Of a stretch of 64,000 nt of DNA, positions 17,729-27,303 are shown piece by piece. The stretch's first letter is position 1. Every line of letters begins with the position of its first letter. Origin of the DNA: Ferruginibacter sp. Lineage in GTDB: Bacteria > Bacteroidota > Bacteroidia > Chitinophagales > Chitinophagaceae. Made by a program: the position numbers and the translations under genes. The stretch is taken from positions 1-64,000 of the forward strand of contig NZ_JAQBNR010000057.1 in the NCBI RefSeq assembly GCF_028288465.1, read 5' to 3'. The notes under the pieces were generated by a model, which saw nothing but the letters and a program-made list of their open reading frames with translations, ran no database searches and was not told where the DNA came from.

Positions 17729-18613
17729 ATAAAAGAGAACATAAACGCCCAGGTCGGCATTGGAACAGCCAATCCCGCTACATCAGCGCAACTGGATCTT
17801 AGCTCTACCACAAAAGGGTTTTTACCACCGAGAATGACACAAGCTGAACGGGATGCCATACAATCCCCGGTTCCCGGCTTAATGATCTGGTGCAAAGACT
17901 GCGGAGTATTGGGCGAAATACAAGTTTACAATGGAGGTATTTGGACCAACATGATGGGAGGCTATCCTGCGGCTCCGGTTCCACCTACCGTAACAATTGG
18001 TACGCAGGAGTGGATGACTAAAAACCTGGACGTGGTAACTTATAGAAATGGAGATACCATACCTGAGGTTACTGATGCTGCAGTTTGGGCCAATCTGACT
18101 ACGGGTGCATGGTGTTACTATGATAATGATCCGGGAAATGGAGTTGTTTACGGAAAATTATACAACGGTTATGCTATGTTGGATAGCAGAGGACTAGCTC
18201 CTATTGGCTGGCATATACCTGATAATGAAGAATGGAGAATATTCAACAACAATTTAGGGTTAGCATCTGCAACAGGAGATAAAATGCGAGCTTCTGTACT
18301 ATGGAAAGGTTTGATTACAGCAAGCAACGAAAGTGGTTTCACTGCAATCCCAGGCGGCGAACGCAGAATTGATGGTGTATTTGATTCCATTGGGACTGTT
18401 GGTAAATGGTGGAGCAATTACTACTACGAACATCAGATTAGTTTATATAGAGATTTTTCTCGTGACTTCCAGGCTTTTGGAGTGGCATCAGTGTTCGCTG
18501 AATATCCGCTAAGAACGACTGGCTCGTATGTATTGGGTCCTTTTGGTGCAATCTGGTCTTGGGGCCCAGATCCTGGAAAATTGGGGTTCTCCATCCGATG
18601 CATAAGGGATTAA
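17669..18613 (+). CDS. Secreted FISUMP-domain protein, one FISUMP domain (array member 3)
   Basis: This 314-residue protein has a Sec signal, the shared LPPRMTQAERDAIQSP module with WCKDCG, and a single FISUMP domain from about residue 108 to the end (GFSIRCIRD). Compared with members 1 and 2 it lacks the second domain. It begins 25 bases after the stop of member 2 in the same orientation, so read-through is likely. The domain contains a longer insertion before its last strand than members 1-2. Confidence 0.83.
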   Translation: MKTLNKFKAIGIFFLAFFLFIKENINAQVGIGTANPATSAQLDLSSTTKGFLPPRMTQAERDAIQSPVPGLMIWCKDCGVLGEIQVYNGGIWTNMMGGYPAAPVPPTVTIGTQEWMTKNLDVVTYRNGDTIPEVTDAAVWANLTTGAWCYYDNDPGNGVVYGKLYNGYAMLDSRGLAPIGWHIPDNEEWRIFNNNLGLASATGDKMRASVLWKGLITASNESGFTAIPGGERRIDGVFDSIGTVGKWWSNYYYEHQISLYRDFSRDFQAFGVASVFAEYPLRTTGSYVLGPFGAIWSWGPDPGKLGFSIRCIRD

Positions 18614-18684
18614 AATATTCCGTTGTAACACTTTCTGGTTACATGGTGAGGGAAAATAAATAAAACATTTTCAAACAACTAATT

Positions 18685-19653
18685 ATGAAAAAGGGGGACT
18701 CACTGAAAGCAATTAAAATATTTTTATTTGCTTTTAACCTTTTGGCAGCAGGCACATTAACCGCACAAGTTGGTATCGGAATTCTCAAACCTGCTGCGTC
18801 AGCGCAGCTGGATGTAAGTTCTACAACCAAAGGCTTCTTGCCTCCGCGGATGACGCGGGCACAGCGAAATTCAATTACTTCGCCGGAGGGGGGACTTACG
18901 GTTTGGTGTAAGGACTGTGGCGTTTTAGGAGAGCTGCAGGTTTATAACGGAGCAACGTGGACTACCATGAATGGAGATTACACAACTGACCCAATACCTG
19001 CAAGTGTAACAATCGGTACACAGGAGTGGATGACAAAAAACCTGGATGTGGTAACTTATAGAAATGGAGATACAATACCTGAAGTTTCTGACCCTGTAGC
19101 ATGGGCAGGCTTGACCACCGGAGCATGGTGCTATTATAATAACGATCCGGCAAATGCCGTCTATGGCAAACTATACAATCGCTTCGCCGTAGTTGATCAA
19201 AGAGGACTTGCACCTTTGGGCTGCCATATCTCCACCATCCCAGCCAATTCTGGTGGTGGTCCTGAAGATGAGTGGGGAAGATTGCAAAATTATTGGGGGG
19301 CAAGACCCGTAGCAGAGTTAAAAGCAACGACACTATGGAATAAGCCAAATACGGGAGCTACTAATGAATCAGGATTCTCCGCCCTGCCCGCAGGACAACG
19401 CAATCCGGATGGTTCATTCGAAAACATTGGTAACAGTGGAACATGGTGGAGTACGGAAATGTGGGGATTGCCTGCAATACAAGGTGTCTACAGTAAAAAC
19501 ATTTATGCCTGCAGGCTCGGGGCAAATATTGATGTTATTAGTTTTCTGGCAATCTCAACAAATATTGTTGTAGTGGATAGCCACGTAACGCTGGTAACCA
19601 CAACCTACCCTAATGACAAATATGGATTCTCTGTCCGTTGTATAAAAGATTAG
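18685..19653 (+). CDS. Secreted FISUMP-domain protein, one FISUMP domain (array member 4)
   Basis: This 322-residue protein has a Sec signal ending AAGTLTAQ and the module VGIGILKP...LPPRMTRAQRNSITSP. Its single FISUMP domain ends GFSVRCIKD. The usual GWHI before the variable region is GCHI here. The 71-base gap before it is longer than between members 1-3. Confidence 0.83.
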   Translation: MKKGDSLKAIKIFLFAFNLLAAGTLTAQVGIGILKPAASAQLDVSSTTKGFLPPRMTRAQRNSITSPEGGLTVWCKDCGVLGELQVYNGATWTTMNGDYTTDPIPASVTIGTQEWMTKNLDVVTYRNGDTIPEVSDPVAWAGLTTGAWCYYNNDPANAVYGKLYNRFAVVDQRGLAPLGCHISTIPANSGGGPEDEWGRLQNYWGARPVAELKATTLWNKPNTGATNESGFSALPAGQRNPDGSFENIGNSGTWWSTEMWGLPAIQGVYSKNIYACRLGANIDVISFLAISTNIVVVDSHVTLVTTTYPNDKYGFSVRCIKD

Positions 19654-19715
19654 AAAAAAGTCGAAAACAAAAATTCTTTGTGTTCAATAATTTCTAACAC
19701 TAAAGCAAATTAAAT

Positions 19716-20699
19716 ATGGAAAGATTAAATAAAAAGAAAGCTGTTGAAATAGTATTAGTATGTTTTCTCCTGTTTGCGGCAGGAACAATAAATGCACAAA
19801 TTGGTATCGGTACCCCTACCCCCAACACATCAGCGCAGCTGGATATAAGTTCAACTTCAAGAGGATTGCTGCCTCCACGCATGACACAGGCCCAAAGGGA
19901 TGCCATTTTAAAACCTGTAGCCGGGTTAATGATCTGGTGCAAAGACTGCGGTGTACTTGGTGAAATACAAGTATATAATGGAGGTGCCTGGATGAACATG
20001 ACTGGCGGTTACCCGGCTTTGCCAATACCAACCAGTGTAGTTATAGGTACACAGGAATGGATGACCAAGAACCTGGATGTAACAACTTATCGGAATGGAG
20101 ATACAATACCACAGGTTACAGATACAGCAACATGGAATAATTTAAAAACCGGCGCTTGGTGCTATTATAATAATGATCTGGCAATGGGTGAGCTGTATGG
20201 TAAATTATACAATTGGTATGCAGTAACTGATGGTCGAGGCTTAGCTCCACTAGGCTGGCATATCCCAAGGCAATCACATATGTATTCGGATGAGTGGTCG
20301 GATCTGGCAAGTTATTTAGGGAGTCCAACAGAGGCCGCTGCTAAAATGCGGTCTACTACTTTATGGGTTATTGGGTCTAAAGATACTACTAACTGGAGCG
20401 GCTTTACTGGCCTTCCTGGCGGACAACGTAATACTGATGGCTCTTTTAGTGGAATGGGGAACACAGCAACTTGGTGGAGTGCAGCGGACATTTCTTTTGG
20501 TTTCAGATATTCCCCCATCGGTTATTCTGTTATATCTGCGGGTAAACTGGGAGTCGATTTTTCCCGGATTGAGCTTACTTATAGCTCAACTTCGTATGTT
20601 GAACCTATCCCCGATCCTGTAGTTTTTTCCCCGTTGACTTATACTACAGATTTTCCTGTTAAAAATTATGGATTTTTTGTCCGTTGCATAAAAGACTAA
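19716..20699 (+). CDS. Secreted FISUMP-domain protein, one FISUMP domain (array member 5)
   Basis: This 327-residue protein has a Sec signal ending AAGTINAQ, the shared N-terminal module (IGIGTPTP, LPPRMTQAQRDAIL) and one FISUMP domain ending GFFVRCIKD. It is followed after 31 bases by a T9SS cargo gene. The variable centre differs strongly from the other members while the flanks are kept, as expected for a diversifying surface family. Confidence 0.83.
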   Translation: MERLNKKKAVEIVLVCFLLFAAGTINAQIGIGTPTPNTSAQLDISSTSRGLLPPRMTQAQRDAILKPVAGLMIWCKDCGVLGEIQVYNGGAWMNMTGGYPALPIPTSVVIGTQEWMTKNLDVTTYRNGDTIPQVTDTATWNNLKTGAWCYYNNDLAMGELYGKLYNWYAVTDGRGLAPLGWHIPRQSHMYSDEWSDLASYLGSPTEAAAKMRSTTLWVIGSKDTTNWSGFTGLPGGQRNTDGSFSGMGNTATWWSAADISFGFRYSPIGYSVISAGKLGVDFSRIELTYSSTSYVEPIPDPVVFSPLTYTTDFPVKNYGFFVRCIKD

Positions 20700-20730
20700 A
20701 CCTTTATATCATCAAATAAAATTATCAATC

Positions 20731-22044
20731 ATGAAAAAAGTATTATTCACCGTACTGATTTGTATCGCAGCTATTTTGCCAATTAGTCTGCAGTCGCAAA
20801 TCCTGACGGTAGCCTCCGGCACCGACATGGTCATTAAACCGGGTACCGTTTTCTCTGCCGATAGTCTTGTGCTCATTCCGTCGGCCGACTTTACCATTAG
20901 TAATACAACATTGAATAAAAGTGCTATAGTAACACATGCATTACCCAATCCGCATATTGCGAGGGTGTATCAATTCGATAATACCAGCAAGCCTTTCAGC
21001 GGATCAATACAAATTAATTACCTGGATGCTGAACTAAATGGTATTGCAGAAAATCTGCTGGAACTTAACGTACACAACGGAACAGCATGGAAAGCTTTTG
21101 CGCCTGCTAACCGGGATGCAGTAAATAATTATGTACTTACTGCAGGCCTTAATTGTATACCGTTAAATGAACTAACACTGGCAGGGGAATGTGCTCCTCC
21201 TAAAATACAATGCCCCGCAAATATTGTGGTTAACGCCAACCCTAACCGTTGCGATGCAACGGTGCAGTTTGATTTGCCGGTGGTAACAGATGCTTGCGGA
21301 AACGCTTCGTTATCACAAATTGCAGGACTGGGCAGCGGTGCTGCTTTTCCGGTTGGTTGTACTATCAACAGGTTTGTTGCTACCGGCCCCACCGGAAAAA
21401 CAGATACCTGCAGTTTTAGTGTAACGGTAAAAGATATCACGCCACCAAACATTACAGGGATAAAGCCCACTCCGGATGTACTTTGGCCCCCCAACCATCA
21501 AATGACTGCTGTAACAGTTAACTACAACAGTTGGGATAATTGTGGCAGCGTTAGCAGTTCACTGTCTGTGACCAGCAATGAGCCAGTAAGCGGAACCGGT
21601 AACGGAGATACAGCGCCAGACTGGATAGTGCTGGATAATCATCACCTGCAACTACGGGCTGAAAGAAGTGGCAATGGCAATGGAAGAACCTATACCATTT
21701 CCATCTCCAGTACAGATGCTTCGGGCAATACAACTATAGAAAAAACGAAGGTGCTGGTGCCGCATGACAAAAATGGTCATGACGGAGATGAAGATCATCA
21801 CCATCATTTCGATTGTAAAATACTGCCTAATCCAAGCAGCCATTACTTTACGATTGAAGTAATCTCAAACTCTGCCGAAAAAGTGGAAGCTGTTTTGCTT
21901 GATCTGAATGGAAGACGGATTTCAAAATTAAATACCGTAAAAAATAGCACGCTCCGGTTTGGCGAAGATTTAAGACCAGGCGTATATATGGTTCAGATAA
22001 CCCAGGGAGATCAGCAAAAAATAATGAAAGTGATTAAGCAGTAG
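20731..22044 (+). CDS. HYR-domain secreted protein with T9SS C-terminal sorting domain
   Basis: This 437-residue protein has a Sec signal (ends SLQSQ). An N-terminal beta region leads to a HYR (hyalin repeat) immunoglobulin-like domain at about residues 155-240, recognised by CPANIVVNANPNRCDATV and ending in DTCSFSVTVKDITPP. A second beta domain follows. A linker rich in Asp and His (NGHDGDEDHHHHFD) precedes a type A T9SS sorting domain (ILPNPSS..., GVYMVQI, KVIKQ end). The product is probably exported through the outer membrane and may be surface attached. It lies directly after the FISUMP array and ends at a strong terminator, so it may be co-transcribed with the array. Confidence 0.85.
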   Translation: MKKVLFTVLICIAAILPISLQSQILTVASGTDMVIKPGTVFSADSLVLIPSADFTISNTTLNKSAIVTHALPNPHIARVYQFDNTSKPFSGSIQINYLDAELNGIAENLLELNVHNGTAWKAFAPANRDAVNNYVLTAGLNCIPLNELTLAGECAPPKIQCPANIVVNANPNRCDATVQFDLPVVTDACGNASLSQIAGLGSGAAFPVGCTINRFVATGPTGKTDTCSFSVTVKDITPPNITGIKPTPDVLWPPNHQMTAVTVNYNSWDNCGSVSSSLSVTSNEPVSGTGNGDTAPDWIVLDNHHLQLRAERSGNGNGRTYTISISSTDASGNTTIEKTKVLVPHDKNGHDGDEDHHHHFDCKILPNPSSHYFTIEVISNSAEKVEAVLLDLNGRRISKLNTVKNSTLRFGEDLRPGVYMVQITQGDQQKIMKVIKQ

Positions 22045-22056
22045 TTGCTATCATTT

Positions 22057-22088
22057 AATGCCTCCTGATATTTCAGGAGGCATTTTTG
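22057..22088 (+). terminator. Rho-independent terminator
   Basis: GCCTCCTGA (22060-22068) pairs exactly with TCAGGAGGC (22073-22081) over a TATT loop, with an ATTTTTG tail. It lies 13 bases after the stop of the HYR/T9SS gene and closes the FISUMP transcription unit. Confidence 0.85.
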
Positions 22089-22504
22089 AAAACATCAAAG
22101 CCACAGCTGACTAAGGTTTCAATTTAAAAGCCACAGTAATTATCTGTTTGCTTCCTAACGGAATAATAGCTCGTAAGCCATACGGGTACAATATTTCATA
22201 ATTATATAGCGCAATGACTCATAGCACTGCATCCTGGAGTTGTAAGCCACGACTCAATGGCCTTCCATGCCCGCGATCAATCTCAGGAAACCTGGTCTTT
22301 TAGTCATGCATTTTTATCGTCGTTTAATGACCTAAAGATTGGTTGCTGTATTTCAAGAAAAGACAGGGCCGCCGGTAAGGTGTCACTGCCAGCACCTAAT
22401 TACAATCAATCTTTCTGCTGCCGGTAGTCATTTACAGTTGTGTTTTGGCCGGATAATTTTATACCGGTTTATGAACAATATCTTCTCCCATAAAATAAGA
22501 AAAA
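22089..22504. other. Intergenic region, no gene seen
   Basis: About 415 bases between the terminator and the next T9SS gene. A short frame at 22339 overlaps the next gene and has no domain character. No clear promoter or RNA motif was recognised. Confidence 0.5.
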
Positions 22505-25500
22505 ATGAAACGAATACTTTTGCTCCTGATGACCAGTATAATAATTTCAGGTACACAATTTGTCTTTTCACAAACATGGAATGGTTCTGTAAATACTAAC
22601 TGGAATACTGCCGCCAACTGGACACCTGCTATAGTACCTGATGCAACGGGAAATGTAATTATTCCCGGGTCAATAGCCGGTAACAGGTGGCCAGTGCTGG
22701 CATCAAATACTACAGTTAACAGTATCAATATGCAGAACGGCAGCCAGCTCGATGTTAATGGTTTTGCACTTGCATTAAACAGCATTAACAGTTACAATTA
22801 TTTTACCGGCGCAATCTTAAATAACAGCAATGAGGCGACAGATATTGTAATTGATATTAACACTGGCTCAGGAGGGTATATTGCTAATTTTAACAGCAAT
22901 ACCGTTAATGATAATATTACTTTTAATCTCACCGGCAACAACCAATTCAACGAAGGCACAGCTGCCCCGGCCAATGAGTACAACGGCAACGTCAGTTTCA
23001 ATATCAACGGTATAATGCCTGTTTACATCAGCTATGCGTCTGCTTCTCAATATAATGGCAATCTTGCGGTAACTCGTACCGTTGGTGGTGGCACAAGCCT
23101 GTTTAATGCAGGCGCCGACATTACCGGTAATTTTGCGCTTATCAATAACGCAGGATCAGCTACCGGTATGGGAAACAATGCGTTTAGAACCAGTATAGCG
23201 GGCACAATAAATATTACTGCAACTTATCCTTCTCCTGGCTTATTTGAAATGCACCATATCTTGAACGAAACCGGTGGTGGTGTGATTAATGTTCAAAATC
23301 CGAAGGGATTTACAGTGCAGCTGGATACTTTGTCTTTGGCGTCATTAAGCATTACCGGATACAAGGACAATGAATATGCAAGGTTATTTAATAATACTAT
23401 TGCCGGCAATGTAACAATTGCTGATGATGCCAGTTATGCCGGTGGCTATGCCACTTATATCCGAAACAATAAAATAACGGGTAACAGCAATTTTTCGAAC
23501 AATGGACATAATATTTTTTATGAAGGTGATGGTGCTGCAACAGCAAATGTTTACAATGGTAATGTTGCCTTTAACAGTGGAGGGAGTGCCGATGTATACA
23601 TTTCTCACCTCGATGCATTGCAGTGTACAGGTAGCCTTAGCATCATTCGCACGGTCGCAGGGCAAACAGTGGCGTTTAATGCAGGCGCAGATATCGGCGG
23701 AAATTTTACTTATACCAATAACACCGCAGGCAATACCTATTTCGGTAACCTTGCTGCCAAAACCACTATTGGCGGAACTATTAATATTACGGCAGCTTAT
23801 TCAACGCCGGATGTTTTTGTGCTGCAGCATGTCATCAATCAAACCGCGGGAGGCAGTATTACCGTCAGCAGCCCCAGGGGATTTAACCTTGGTAACGATA
23901 CTTTGTCAGTAAACGCTTTGAGCATTACAGGCTATCGGGGCAGCGAATATGGCCGGTTGTTGAATAATGCGATCTCTGGTAATGTAACTATTGCTGACGA
24001 TACTACTTACGGCAGTGGGTATGCTACGTACCTTCGCAATAATAAAATAACGGGTAACAGCAGTTTCGTCAATAACGGACACAATCCATTTTATGAAAGT
24101 GATATCGCAGCTTCCGGAAATGTATATACTGGCAATGTTGTTTTTAATAGCGGTGGTATTGCCAATGTATTTATTTCCCACGGGGATGCATTGCAATGCT
24201 CAGGCAATTTAACCATTAACCGAACGGTAGCGGGACAAACCATGGCATTTAACGCGGGAGGAACTATCGGTGGAAACTTTACGTATATAAATAATACTGC
24301 GGGTAATACTTTTTTAGGAAATGTTGCCGCTAATACAACTGTCGGGGGGCTCCTGAATATTACCTCAAATTATACAACACCAGATGCTTTTGAGTTGCAA
24401 CGTTTTATTAATAAAACCGGTGGTGGCAGTATTGTTGTCAGCAACTCCAAGGGTTTTAATTTGCTGGGTGATACTTTGTCAATAAGCGCTGTAAACATTA
24501 CCGGCTACCGTGGCAGCCAATACGGTCGTTTATTTAACAATACTATTTCCGGGGATGTAACCATCGCTGATGACACCAGTTATGGAGGGGGATATGCAAC
24601 TTACATCCGAAATAATGTAATAACAGGTAACGGTAATTTTTCCAATAACGGGCATAATCCTTTTTACGAAGGTGATGTTGCTGCAGCAGGAAATGTATAT
24701 ACAGGTAATGTAACTTTTAACAGCGGCGGCATTGGGGCTATTTATATTTCTCATCTGGATGCATTGCAATGTGGCGGCAATCTGGCCATCAATCGTACGG
24801 TCGCCGGACAAACCGTTGCTTTCAATGCGGGGGGTACGATTAATGGAAATTTTACCTATACCAATCATACCGCAGGCGATACCTATTTTGGAAATGTGGC
24901 TGCTAAAACCAGCGTTGGGGGCATTGTAAATATTGCTGCAAGTTATACCACACCTAACCTGTTTATACTCCATCGTATGATGAATCAAACGGGCGGAGGT
25001 AGTATTGCTGTGCAAAATTCTGCAGGCTTTAGTTTGCAAAATGATACGCTGGCGGTTAATATAAACGTTACCGGGTATCGGGGAAACGCGTATGGCTATT
25101 TCTTAAAAAATAAAATTACCGGAAACGTTACAACCGCTGATGATGCCAGTTATGCGGGTGGCTACGGCTCTTATTTTCGCAGCAATTCCATAACAGGTAA
25201 TACCAGTATCAGTAACAACGGCAGCAACTTCTTGCTGGATGCAGATGGGAGTGGTTTGGGAAACAAATATTTGGGAAGTATTTCTTACGCCACGAATGGT
25301 GGAACAATCAACGTTGGAGCCGGTGATTTTGACGAGATCGGTGCAAACCTCAGTTTGAATTCAGCAACAGGGATAACGTTGGGTAAAATTAAATTTACGG
25401 GCACTACCAACGGAACGCTTGAGCAATCCGGAACACAACCTGTCAGCGTTGCTGAACTTACCATGCAAAAAAACGGTACAGGTAAAATAACGCTGAATGA

Positions 25501-26581
25501 TGCCGTCAATATCAGTAACAATGTAATTTTTGCCAGCGGTATTATAACCAGCAGCACAGGTAAGGAAATGATTTTTTCAGACAACAGCAATTACACCAGT
25601 GCAAGCGATGCCAGTTTTGTTGACGGGCCGGTAATAAAAAACGGCAACAAGGCATTTGTATTTCCTGTAGGAAAACTTAATCAGTTTGCACCCATTGCAG
25701 TAACGGCGCCGGCATTGGCAACCGATGCATTCAGCGCCGAATATTTTCATCAGACTGTACAAAGCGCAGGCTTAGATACAATACAACACGATGTCACTAT
25801 CAATCACCTGAGCCGCATGGAATACTGGTTACTCAACCGGGTCGCCGGCACTGCCACACCTAAAGTTACATTGTACTGGAAAGCGTCGAGAAGCGGAACG
25901 GTAGATGCCATCAGCGATCTAAAAGTAGCCCGGTGGAATGGCAGCACCTGGAAGGATGAGGGCAATGGATTTACAACGGGAACGATTACAGAAGGTACTG
26001 TGCAATCGCTCACTGGAATAACGAATTTTAGTCCGTTTACAATAGCTTCAGGAACTACCGATAATCCGTTGCCGGTAAAATTTATTTCATTCAATGCCAG
26101 TCTGCGTGGCAACATTGTTTTATTGCAATGGCAAACAGGGGAGGAGATTAACAATAATTATTTTGAAGTACAGAGAAGCACCGGTACCGGCGACTGGATA
26201 AAAATACAGGTACTGTCACCACAGCAGTCGCATAAATATGTTGCTGCAGATAATTCAGTTTTACCGGGGTTGTATTACTACCGGATCAAACAAACCGATG
26301 TCAATGGCAATTACAGTTACAGCGATGTAAGAGCAGTGAACGTAAAACAAACTACACCATTGTTGATCTGGCCCAATCCAGTTTCCAGGACATTGTTTGT
26401 CAAAACGCCTTTTGCAAAAGGAACGATTGAAATTACCGACTTTACAGGAAGGCTTGTAAAGAAGCAAATTGTGACGAATGCTATTACCTCTATCCCGGTT
26501 GAAACATTGGTCCATGGTTTATATACAGTACGTTTAATACAGCGTGGGCAAACCTTTGAAGAAAAAATTTTAAAGGAGTAA
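22505..26581 (+). CDS. Large secreted beta-repeat protein with T9SS sorting domain
   Basis: This 1358-residue protein has a Sec signal (ends FVFSQ) and an autotransporter-like WNGSVNTNWNTAANW start. About four repeats of 191 residues plus a partial fifth follow from about residue 92 to 930. Each contains ITGY(R)...RLFNN, GNVTIADD, GYATYIRNN, FYEGD...GNV and FNAG...GNFTY segments. Asn/Gly-rich strands of this kind suggest a long beta-helix. A non-repeated beta region and a type A T9SS domain (LIWPNPVS... to the end) follow. The likely role is a surface adhesin or filament; the ligand is unknown. Confidence 0.85.
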   Translation: MKRILLLLMTSIIISGTQFVFSQTWNGSVNTNWNTAANWTPAIVPDATGNVIIPGSIAGNRWPVLASNTTVNSINMQNGSQLDVNGFALALNSINSYNYFTGAILNNSNEATDIVIDINTGSGGYIANFNSNTVNDNITFNLTGNNQFNEGTAAPANEYNGNVSFNINGIMPVYISYASASQYNGNLAVTRTVGGGTSLFNAGADITGNFALINNAGSATGMGNNAFRTSIAGTINITATYPSPGLFEMHHILNETGGGVINVQNPKGFTVQLDTLSLASLSITGYKDNEYARLFNNTIAGNVTIADDASYAGGYATYIRNNKITGNSNFSNNGHNIFYEGDGAATANVYNGNVAFNSGGSADVYISHLDALQCTGSLSIIRTVAGQTVAFNAGADIGGNFTYTNNTAGNTYFGNLAAKTTIGGTINITAAYSTPDVFVLQHVINQTAGGSITVSSPRGFNLGNDTLSVNALSITGYRGSEYGRLLNNAISGNVTIADDTTYGSGYATYLRNNKITGNSSFVNNGHNPFYESDIAASGNVYTGNVVFNSGGIANVFISHGDALQCSGNLTINRTVAGQTMAFNAGGTIGGNFTYINNTAGNTFLGNVAANTTVGGLLNITSNYTTPDAFELQRFINKTGGGSIVVSNSKGFNLLGDTLSISAVNITGYRGSQYGRLFNNTISGDVTIADDTSYGGGYATYIRNNVITGNGNFSNNGHNPFYEGDVAAAGNVYTGNVTFNSGGIGAIYISHLDALQCGGNLAINRTVAGQTVAFNAGGTINGNFTYTNHTAGDTYFGNVAAKTSVGGIVNIAASYTTPNLFILHRMMNQTGGGSIAVQNSAGFSLQNDTLAVNINVTGYRGNAYGYFLKNKITGNVTTADDASYAGGYGSYFRSNSITGNTSISNNGSNFLLDADGSGLGNKYLGSISYATNGGTINVGAGDFDEIGANLSLNSATGITLGKIKFTGTTNGTLEQSGTQPVSVAELTMQKNGTGKITLNDAVNISNNVIFASGIITSSTGKEMIFSDNSNYTSASDASFVDGPVIKNGNKAFVFPVGKLNQFAPIAVTAPALATDAFSAEYFHQTVQSAGLDTIQHDVTINHLSRMEYWLLNRVAGTATPKVTLYWKASRSGTVDAISDLKVARWNGSTWKDEGNGFTTGTITEGTVQSLTGITNFSPFTIASGTTDNPLPVKFISFNASLRGNIVLLQWQTGEEINNNYFEVQRSTGTGDWIKIQVLSPQQSHKYVAADNSVLPGLYYYRIKQTDVNGNYSYSDVRAVNVKQTTPLLIWPNPVSRTLFVKTPFAKGTIEITDFTGRLVKKQIVTNAITSIPVETLVHGLYTVRLIQRGQTFEEKILKE
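22778..25300 (+). repeat. Tandem 573-bp repeat array inside the T9SS protein gene
   Basis: Anchor codons for ITGY lie at 23351, 23924, 24497 and 25067, giving periods of 573, 573 and 570 bases. The related start of copy 1 is near 22778 and a partial fifth copy ends about 25300. Copies 2-4 are most alike. Confidence 0.85.
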
Positions 26582-26914
26582 AATAGTTATCCGGAAAACA
26601 AAGGAATTGGTTTTGTTGCCAATAGAATACTATTGTGCGCAGATAGTTATTTACAATAGATTTACCTTTATTGATTCAAACCCTCTGTTTGAAAACGCAT
26701 GGTGTAAGATTTAGCAATGGCTGCTATTAAATATCTTTCAACCAATTTTTTTTAAACGGTATTTATATTCTACATACCCCATACTATAAAGGAAGTGCTA
26801 TTGCCACAACGCTTAATGCTGAAAATAATAGTTAATTTTAAAATAGTCTGCATGATATGTCCAGATTTTAAATGCTCAGTCGTCATTTGCTTTTAACAAT
26901 TAAAATTTTCAGCA
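26582..26914. other. Intergenic region, no gene seen
   Basis: These 333 AT-rich bases hold no ORF of note. A promoter for the YCII/sigma pair is expected here, but I could not place it with confidence. Confidence 0.5.
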
Positions 26915-27259
26915 ATGAAAGAATTCTTATTGATTTTCAGAATGCAGGTGGATGCGAATGCAGTGCCGCCATCGCCCGAACAAATGCAGGCATCAATGAA
27001 ACAATGGCAGGACTGGTTGGGCGGACTTGCCGCACAAAATAAATTGTCAGCAGCGGGTAACCGTTTAGGAATGGAAGGCAGCGTAGTAAAGCCTGCTGGT
27101 GTGGTAACGAATGGCCCTTATGTTGAAATAACAGAAGTCATTGGCGGTTACAGCATCATAAAAGCTGATACACTGGAAGAAGCTGCCGGACTGGCTAAAG
27201 GCTGTCCCATACTGGCGGTAAACGGTAATGTAGAAGTGAGACAAATTATGACGATGTAA
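26915..27259 (+). CDS. YCII-related (DGPF-type) domain protein
   Basis: This 114-residue single-domain protein has the segments EFLLIFRM, WLGGLAAQNKLSAAGNRL, EITEVIGGYSIIKADTLEEA and VEVRQI, typical of the YCII/DGPF family. Such proteins are classically encoded next to ECF sigma factors with a C-terminal helical extension (group ECF42), as here. Their biochemical role is not established. A hairpin lies between it and the sigma gene. Confidence 0.85.
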   Translation: MKEFLLIFRMQVDANAVPPSPEQMQASMKQWQDWLGGLAAQNKLSAAGNRLGMEGSVVKPAGVVTNGPYVEITEVIGGYSIIKADTLEEAAGLAKGCPILAVNGNVEVRQIMTM

Positions 27260-27267
27260 CAAAATTG

Positions 27268-27299
27268 AAAATGCCTCTGCAGCATTGCGGAGGCATTTT
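27268..27299 (+). terminator. Hairpin/attenuator between YCII and sigma-factor genes
   Basis: AAAATGCCTC and GAGGCATTTT pair around CTGCAGCATTGCG-type bases, and the 3' arm runs straight into TTTTATTT and the sigma ATG at 27304. It would lower read-through into the sigma gene or hide its start. Confidence 0.6.
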
Positions 27300-27303
27300 A
27301 TTT

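Noticed and set aside
22778..25300. Regular repeats considered as a CRISPR or DNA satellite
   Set aside because: The 573-base period is fully in frame and codes for similar protein units; it is a protein repeat.
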